From Paracoccaceae bacterium (GTDB taxonomy: Bacteria > Pseudomonadota > Alphaproteobacteria > Rhodobacterales > Rhodobacteraceae), in the NCBI GenBank assembly GCA_027486345.1, contig JAIXPH010000060.1, positions 38,231 through 102,230 on the forward strand: a stretch of 64,000 nt of DNA. The letters are read 5' to 3'. The position numbers and the translations under genes were made by a program. The notes beneath the pieces were generated by a model, which was not told the origin of the DNA, searched no databases, and saw only the letters and a program-made list of their open reading frames with translations. Position 1 is the stretch's first letter; each line of letters starts with the position of its first letter. Shown here piece by piece: positions 59,779 to 64,000 of this stretch.

Positions 59779-61337
59779 CGCTGCACCAGACGCTTTCCGA
59801 TACGATGGGCCAAGCCAAGGCCGACCCGGCGCTGTCGGGCATCATCAAGTTGGCGGTCTTGGCCGTGGGGGGCCAGGGCGGCGGCGTGCTGACGGGTTGG
59901 ATCGAAGACCTCGCCCGCGCCAACGGCTATGCGGCGCAGGCGACATCCGTCGCAGGCGTGGCGCAGCGCACGGGGGCCACGGTCTATTACGTCGAAATGG
60001 CCCCGCATCGCGCGGGAGATCCCATCCCGGTGTTTTCCCTGATGCCCGCCGCTGGCGATGTGGACATCATGATCACGGCCGAGATGATGGAGGCTGGCCG
60101 CGCCATCATCCGTGGGTTCGTCACGCCGGATCGGACGACGCTGATCACCTCGACCCATCGCGCTTTGGCGGTGTCGGAAAAGATGGTGCCGGGGGATGGC
60201 ATCGCCTCCAGCGAAGAAGTGATGGCCGCCGCCGACATCGCCGCCCGCCGCTTCATCGCGCATGACTTTGACACGCTGGCGATCAAGAACGGATCGGTGA
60301 TTTCGGCCTCGCTGTTCGGGGCCTTGGCCGGGTCTGGGGCGTTGCCCTTTGATCGCGCGGCGTTTGAAGCGGCGATCCGCGCCGGGGGCAAGGGGGTGGA
60401 AGGGTCCCTCCGGGCCTTTGGCGCAGCGTTCGACGTGGCCGCCAATCCGCCCGCAGATGCGGAGCCCGCCAAAGCGGCTAAACCCGCCGCAGGCGTGTCC
60501 GGCCCCGCGCATCTGCTGGCAGAGTGGAACCGCCTTGCCGCCCGCGTTGCGGCGCTGCCTGCGCCCGTAGCAGAGCTTGCCCTGCCGGGATTGCGCAAGG
60601 TGGTGGACTACCAGAACCTTGCCTACGGCGCGGAATATTTGGACCGTCTGGCCAAAGTCCAAACCCGCGACTCTGCCGCAAAGGATTGGGCCTTGACGCG
60701 TGAGGCCGCGAAATACATCGCCAATGCCATGGCTTACGACGACATCATCCGCGTCGCCGATCTGAAAACTCGCGCCCGCCGCTTTGATCGCATCCGCAGC
60801 GAAATGCGGGTGAAAGAGGCGAATGTCCTCCACCTGACCGAATTCTTCCACCCAAGGGCCGAAGAAATCGTGGGTCTTTTCCCCGCCCGCCTTGGCGCGC
60901 GGCTGGAGGCCGACCCGAAATGGATGGCCCGCCTGACCCGCTGGTTTGACAAGGGGCGGCGGTTGCGGACCGACTCGCTCCCGGCTTTCGTGACGCTGCA
61001 CATCCTTGGCGGGCTGAAATTCTGGCGTCCCCGCACCCTGCGCCACGCGCAAGAACAGGCGCATTTGGCGCGCTGGCTGGATGTCGCTTTGTTGCAGGTG
61101 GCGCAGAACTACGACTTCGCCGTCGAATTGATCCGCTGCCGCCGTCTGGTGAAGGGCTATTCCGACACCCACGCGCGCGGGTTGTCAAAATTCGACCGCG
61201 TGGTTGACGCCTCCCTGTCCATCGCCCACCGCCCCGACGCCGCTGACTGGTGCCGCCGCCTGCGCGAAGCGGCGCTGAAGGACGAAGAGGGCAAGGCGTT
61301 AGAGGGTGCCATCGCCACCATCCGCAGCTTTGCCTAA
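59775..61337 (+). CDS. iorB: Indolepyruvate ferredoxin oxidoreductase, beta subunit (DUF6537-type)
   Basis: The product has 520 residues, with the start overlapping the alpha stop by 4 nt. The N-terminal about 200 residues form the pyruvate-oxidoreductase gamma-like domain: LAVGGQGGGVLTGWIEDLAR and ATSVAGVAQRTGATVYYVEM. The remaining about 300 residues, with EAAKYIANAMAYDDIIRVADLKT and LRHAQEQAHLARW, correspond to the extended C-terminal domain (DUF6537) seen in proteobacterial IOR beta chains. Standard archaeal IorB has only about 200 residues, so the fusion is a class marker, not a mistake. The gene ends the catabolic operon. Confidence 0.88.
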   Translation: MTLHQTLSDTMGQAKADPALSGIIKLAVLAVGGQGGGVLTGWIEDLARANGYAAQATSVAGVAQRTGATVYYVEMAPHRAGDPIPVFSLMPAAGDVDIMITAEMMEAGRAIIRGFVTPDRTTLITSTHRALAVSEKMVPGDGIASSEEVMAAADIAARRFIAHDFDTLAIKNGSVISASLFGALAGSGALPFDRAAFEAAIRAGGKGVEGSLRAFGAAFDVAANPPADAEPAKAAKPAAGVSGPAHLLAEWNRLAARVAALPAPVAELALPGLRKVVDYQNLAYGAEYLDRLAKVQTRDSAAKDWALTREAAKYIANAMAYDDIIRVADLKTRARRFDRIRSEMRVKEANVLHLTEFFHPRAEEIVGLFPARLGARLEADPKWMARLTRWFDKGRRLRTDSLPAFVTLHILGGLKFWRPRTLRHAQEQAHLARWLDVALLQVAQNYDFAVELIRCRRLVKGYSDTHARGLSKFDRVVDASLSIAHRPDAADWCRRLREAALKDEEGKALEGAIATIRSFA

Positions 61338-61362
61338 GGGCAACACTCGGCTGGATTGAAAG

Positions 61363-61385
61363 CCTACAGTGTAATACGCTGTAGG
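61363..61385. promoter_or_regulatory. 23-bp operator of the toxin-antitoxin operon
   Basis: CCTACAG at 61363-61369 and CTGTAGG at 61379-61385 are perfect arms, and the centre GTAATAC is itself nearly symmetric. Apart from the central base, only the pair T70/G78 (61370 and 61378) breaks the symmetry. It is 26 nt before the antitoxin start, as expected for autoregulation by a ribbon-helix-helix antitoxin. Confidence 0.6.
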
Positions 61386-61410
61386 TGATCCGCTTGTGAA
61401 AGGGCAGGGC

Positions 61411-61695
61411 ATGGCCAGCACCCCCTATTCCATCCGCCTTGACGAAGAGTTGCGCAAAGCCCTCGAGATTGAGGCCGCCATCGAGGACCGCCCCCCCGCA
61501 CAACTGGCCGTGCGGGCGATCAGGTCCATGCTGGAGGCCAAAGCCACCAAACGCGCTGCCATTGATGCCGCCTTGGCGCAGGCCGATGAAGGCCGTTTCA
61601 TCTCTAGCGACACCATGAACGCTTGGATCGACTCTTGGGATACGGACGCCGAGCGACCCATGCCCAAGGCTGACATCTTTCCTGCGCGCGGATGA
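61411..61695 (+). CDS. Ribbon-helix-helix antitoxin
   Basis: The product has 94 residues from the ATG at 61411; an in-frame GTG at 61396 is less likely. The N terminus MASTPYSIRLDEELRKALEIEA has a short strand (SIRL) followed by two helices, typical of CopG/RHH antitoxins. The acidic C terminus probably wraps the toxin. The stop overlaps the toxin start by 4 nt. It probably represses its own promoter at 61363-61385. Confidence 0.8.
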   Translation: MASTPYSIRLDEELRKALEIEAAIEDRPPAQLAVRAIRSMLEAKATKRAAIDAALAQADEGRFISSDTMNAWIDSWDTDAERPMPKADIFPARG

Positions 61696-61973
61696 AGATC
61701 GTCTTTCTGGAAAGCTGCGCGCCGGATGTGGCTTGGTTCAGGTTCTACTACCAATCTGTCTTTCCCGACGGGGCAAGGCGCGCGGGCCTGCAATTCAAGG
61801 CTTTGCAGGCCACTCTTGCCGCCAACCCCTACGCAGGCCACCCCAGCGACACGGGCCGCGATGTGCGGGAATTGTCCATTCCCCGCACCCCCTTCACGCT
61901 GATCTACCGTGTGATGCCCCAGCAGATCGAAGTCTTGCGCCTGTGGGACACAAGGCGCGGCGATACATTCTGA
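61692..61973 (+). CDS. RelE/ParE-family toxin
   Basis: The product has 93 residues and starts inside the antitoxin stop. It has the RelE/ParE order: N-terminal strand KIVFLESCAPDVAWF, helix with FYYQSVFP, the strand VRELSIPRTPFTLIYRV and the final IEVLRLWDTRRGD, in which LIYRV and the Arg-rich end are characteristic. Whether it cuts mRNA (RelE) or inhibits gyrase (ParE) cannot be decided. Type II TA pairs are often carried on or beside mobile DNA, in line with the repeats and insertion end 2 kb away. Confidence 0.82.
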   Translation: MKIVFLESCAPDVAWFRFYYQSVFPDGARRAGLQFKALQATLAANPYAGHPSDTGRDVRELSIPRTPFTLIYRVMPQQIEVLRLWDTRRGDTF

Positions 61974-61992
61974 CCCCGCGCCTTAAGATGCC

Positions 61993-63084
61993 TCAGCGGA
62001 TGCCCGCCGCTTCCAGTTTCGGCAGCACGGTGTCGCGGAAATAGGGGAATTCCTCGACATAATCGACGAAGGACAGGGTGGTCCCGGCAAAGCCCGTGGC
62101 GTGCAGTTTCAGGATGCCCTCTGCCACCTGATCCGGCGTGCCGATCAACGGAAAGCCGCCATGGCCCAAGGCAAACAGGTGCTTGATCTGCGCCAGCAGG
62201 TCATGCGGGAAGCTGTGGGCATGGGCGAATTGCAGCCGCACCAGATTGTCCACCGCATCGGTATCGGCGTTCTGGACGGCGGTGTAATCGGCATAGGCCT
62301 TCGCTTCGGCCTCTGTCGGGCGGCAGATGACGTGGGCGAAGGTCAGCACGTTGACCTCGCGCCCTTTGGCCTTGGCCTGCGCCTTCAACTCGGCGATCTC
62401 CGCCTTGGACCGGTCAAGGTCGATGGCCGGGGTGAACAGGAAATTGGCGTTGTCGGTGGCAAATTCGCGGCCCTGCGGGGAACCGGCGGCGTTGATGATC
62501 GGCACCGTGCCGCGCAGCGGTTTGGGATCACCCTTCACCTTTGCGGCTTTGAAATACTTGCCCTCCCAATCGAAATGTTCGTCCGAGGTCCATAGTTTAC
62601 GGACAAGATCGAACCATTCCTGCGCATAGGCATAGCGGGTTTCGTGGTCGTCAGGCAGCGTCAGACCAAGGGCTTCGTATTCCGGTTTGTTCCAACCCGC
62701 GACGACGTTCAGCCCTGCGCGACCATGGCCGATCTGGTCAATCGTGGCCATCTGTTTGGCCACCACAACGGGATGGTTCGCCGCCGTGTGGATGGTGGCG
62801 AACACGGCGATGTTCTTGGTCGCGGCCAAAAGACCCGCCGCCCAAGTCATCGTCTCCAAAACACCGCCATGAAAATCCGTCTCGCCGCCATAGCCGATCC
62901 AGCGGGCGATGGGCAGCATGAAGTCGATCCCGGCTTCATCCAGCATCTTGGCGAGTTTCAGGTTGTTGTCCCAGGAATTGACCCAGCGTTCCGGGGCCTT
63001 GGTGGGCGTCATGCCGGACGAGCAGTTGCTGGAAAACGTGCCCAAGCGAAAGCGATCGCCCGACAGCATCGGGTGTTGTGTCAT
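61993..63084 (-). CDS. LLM-class flavin-dependent monooxygenase
   Basis: The product has 363 residues starting at the ATG complement 63082-63084. It has the bacterial-luciferase-like TIM barrel: LAKMLDEAGIDFMLPIARWIG, LLAATKNIAVFATIHTAANHP, AKQMATIDQIGHGRAGLNVVAGWN and FPLIGTPDQVAEGIL. FMNH2-dependent members oxidise sulfonates, sulfones or pyrimidines; the opening FRLGTFSSNCSSGM resembles the SfnG/RutA-type branch, without a decisive substrate motif. The partner flavin reductase is not in the window. It is divergent from a winged-helix gene that is the likely regulator. Confidence 0.85.
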   Translation of the reverse strand: MTQHPMLSGDRFRLGTFSSNCSSGMTPTKAPERWVNSWDNNLKLAKMLDEAGIDFMLPIARWIGYGGETDFHGGVLETMTWAAGLLAATKNIAVFATIHTAANHPVVVAKQMATIDQIGHGRAGLNVVAGWNKPEYEALGLTLPDDHETRYAYAQEWFDLVRKLWTSDEHFDWEGKYFKAAKVKGDPKPLRGTVPIINAAGSPQGREFATDNANFLFTPAIDLDRSKAEIAELKAQAKAKGREVNVLTFAHVICRPTEAEAKAYADYTAVQNADTDAVDNLVRLQFAHAHSFPHDLLAQIKHLFALGHGGFPLIGTPDQVAEGILKLHATGFAGTTLSFVDYVEEFPYFRDTVLPKLEAAGIR

Positions 63085-63114
63085 GTCAGCAGTCCCTGTT
63101 GGAGTTTTGGTATT

Positions 63115-63143
63115 ATTTTATGTTTGAAGGTCTATCGTAAAAT
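63115..63143. promoter_or_regulatory. AT-rich inverted repeat between divergent genes
   Basis: ATTTTA (63115-63120) and TAAAAT (63138-63143), with inner G (63122) and C (63136) also matching, in the 116-bp gap between the monooxygenase and regulator genes. A possible operator; arms are short so support is modest. Confidence 0.35.
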
Positions 63144-63200
63144 CCATTTGCGTCAACGGTTCCTTGCGGCAAGAGTCTGGCCGGACAGGGAAAGACACCA

Positions 63201-63767
63201 ATGGCCGGAAAACATCTTCAAACTCAAAACGATGCCTCAGGGGATGAGGGCGTTCCGGGCCTCGACTGGCGCTGGCATCTGGCGCAAAGCGGCGTTGAGG
63301 TGGACACGACCGAGTTGGAATTCGCCCTGATGCGCACGTTTGAGGGCTTCGGTCGCTGGCAGTCAGAATGCCTCGCCTCGGTCTGCGATCTGGCGGCGAC
63401 GGGGCCGGAAAATGCGCTGTTGCACATCATCCGCATGAATGACCGCCCGAAGTCGATCAAGGATCTCGCCCGACTGACCAACCGGGACGATGTGCCAAAC
63501 ATCCAGTATTCGCTGCGAAAACTGATTGGTGCAGGTCTGGTGTTGCGGCGTGGATCGGGACGGGCAGGGGTGTCTTATATCGTCACCGACGAAGGCCGCC
63601 GCGTCACCGACGATTACGGCGCGCTGCGGCGGCGGTTGTTGTTGCAGGCGGTGGCCAACGTGCCGGGCTTTTCCGACCGTCTGGCCGAGGCCTCGCGCAC
63701 GCTGAACCTGCTGTCGGGGATCTATGAGGAAATCTCGCGCGTTGCGGCCACCCATCGGCGGGGGTAG
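63201..63767 (+). CDS. Winged-helix MarR-type regulator
   Basis: The product has 188 residues from the ATG at 63201 with GGGAAAG upstream. The helix-turn-helix region is KSIKDLARLTNRDDVPNIQYSLRKLIGAGLV, followed by a wing LRRGSGRAGVSYIVTDEGRR; this matches a group of predicted regulators distant from classic MarR. The first 60 residues and the C terminus are helical. It is divergent from the monooxygenase gene and probably controls it. Confidence 0.82.
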   Translation: MAGKHLQTQNDASGDEGVPGLDWRWHLAQSGVEVDTTELEFALMRTFEGFGRWQSECLASVCDLAATGPENALLHIIRMNDRPKSIKDLARLTNRDDVPNIQYSLRKLIGAGLVLRRGSGRAGVSYIVTDEGRRVTDDYGALRRRLLLQAVANVPGFSDRLAEASRTLNLLSGIYEEISRVAATHRRG

Positions 63768-63785
63768 CGGTCCCCCTCACCCTGA

Positions 63786-63808
63786 CCCTCTCCCCCGAGG
63801 GGAGAGGG
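63786..63808. repeat. REP-like palindrome A
   Basis: CCCTCTCCCC (63786-63795), loop CGA, GGGGAGAGGG (63799-63808). Perfect 10-bp arms, downstream of the last gene. It may also act as a terminator for that gene. Confidence 0.7.
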
Positions 63809-63857
63809 AAAGCGCCCCGCCTTCAAGCGCATCGATCGGGTTCAACCTTCGCAGATT

Positions 63858-63881
63858 CCCTCTCCCCGCCGGGGGAGAGGG
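63858..63881. repeat. REP-like palindrome B
   Basis: CCCTCTCCCC (63858-63867), loop GCCG, GGGGAGAGGG (63872-63881). The arms are identical to palindrome A, 49 bp apart. Paired repeats of this sort are typical of REP/BIME elements scattered between genes. Confidence 0.7.
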
Positions 63882-63887
63882 TTAGCA

Positions 63888-64000
63888 GGGTGCTGAAGAA
63901 GTCGCCTTTGCGGAACAGTTTTCTTTCGGCGCAACCTGCTGGGTTTGGTTTCGGCTCCATCGACGCTGGCGATCTACATGCCTGGCGCGGTTTCCCAGCA
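63888..64000 (-). mobile_element. Probable end of an insertion sequence (partial)
   Basis: The DNA from GGGTGCTGAAGAAGTC at 63888 onward has the look of an insertion-sequence terminal repeat. On the - strand an open frame entering from the window edge ends in CWETAPGM and a TAG stop (63976-63974), which could be the end of a transposase. Only 113 bp are visible, so the family cannot be fixed; IS1182- or IS5-like elements are possibilities from memory. The gap from 63768 holds only the two palindromes and this sequence. Confidence 0.35.

Noticed and set aside
1..64000. tRNA, rRNA or known riboswitch genes
   Set aside because: No cloverleaf, rRNA-like block or conserved riboswitch core was noticed on reading; a covariance-model scan would be needed to exclude small RNAs.

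Overview
The window is high-GC DNA with tightly packed genes and many 4-nt ATGA/GTGA overlaps. It looks like an alphaproteobacterial chromosome, most likely Rhodobacterales/Paracoccaceae. That placement is inferred from a SapC-family protein, a two-subunit indolepyruvate ferredoxin oxidoreductase (IOR), giant beta-strand-repeat adhesin architecture and codon use; no rRNA or tRNA gene is present to confirm it.

Region 1 (1-32294, + strand) is the 3' 22 kb of one enormous surface-protein gene, with 7,336 codons visible and the start lying upstream of the window. It is followed by a tight operon encoding a GAF-HlyD membrane adaptor, a PqqD-like/M50 metalloprotease/HlyD fusion, a shortened SecA-like ATPase, a secreted protein, and a secreted vWA-like/coiled-coil protein. 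No type I ABC exporter or TolC gene is visible, so these genes are the natural candidates for a dedicated, apparently unusual export and anchoring pathway for the giant protein. Two genes on the opposite strand (32359-34201) add a periplasmic HlyD adaptor and a radical SAM protein.

Region 2 (34464-41956, + strand) holds a PepSY-like exported protein. It is followed by an operon of a SapC-family protein, an O-methyltransferase-like enzyme, a P-loop kinase-like protein, a secreted SH3/vWA protein and an ABC ATPase-FtsX permease fusion. Region 3 (41957-46237) starts with an unusually AT-rich 0.5 kb control region with phased repeats. It is followed by five exported-protein genes: a Cys-free Gly/Ser/Asn-rich protein, two small secreted proteins and two OmpA-type lipoproteins, closed by a good terminator.

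Region 4 (46324-61337) is metabolic. It has a fatty-acid desaturase and a hotdog thioesterase, then a complete dipeptide/oligopeptide-type ABC importer on the - strand (47865-53046). Next is a pair of paralogous FAD oxidoreductases flanking a cyclase-family amidohydrolase, a MarR regulator, and the IOR alpha and beta subunits. The divergent arrangement around an AT-rich palindrome at 54682-54701 suggests one MarR-controlled uptake-and-catabolism module, possibly for an aromatic amino acid or indole-type substrate.

Region 5 (61363-64000) has a type II toxin-antitoxin pair with a 23-bp near-palindromic operator, a flavin monooxygenase divergent from a winged-helix regulator, two REP-like GC palindromes, and probably the end of an insertion sequence cut by the window edge.
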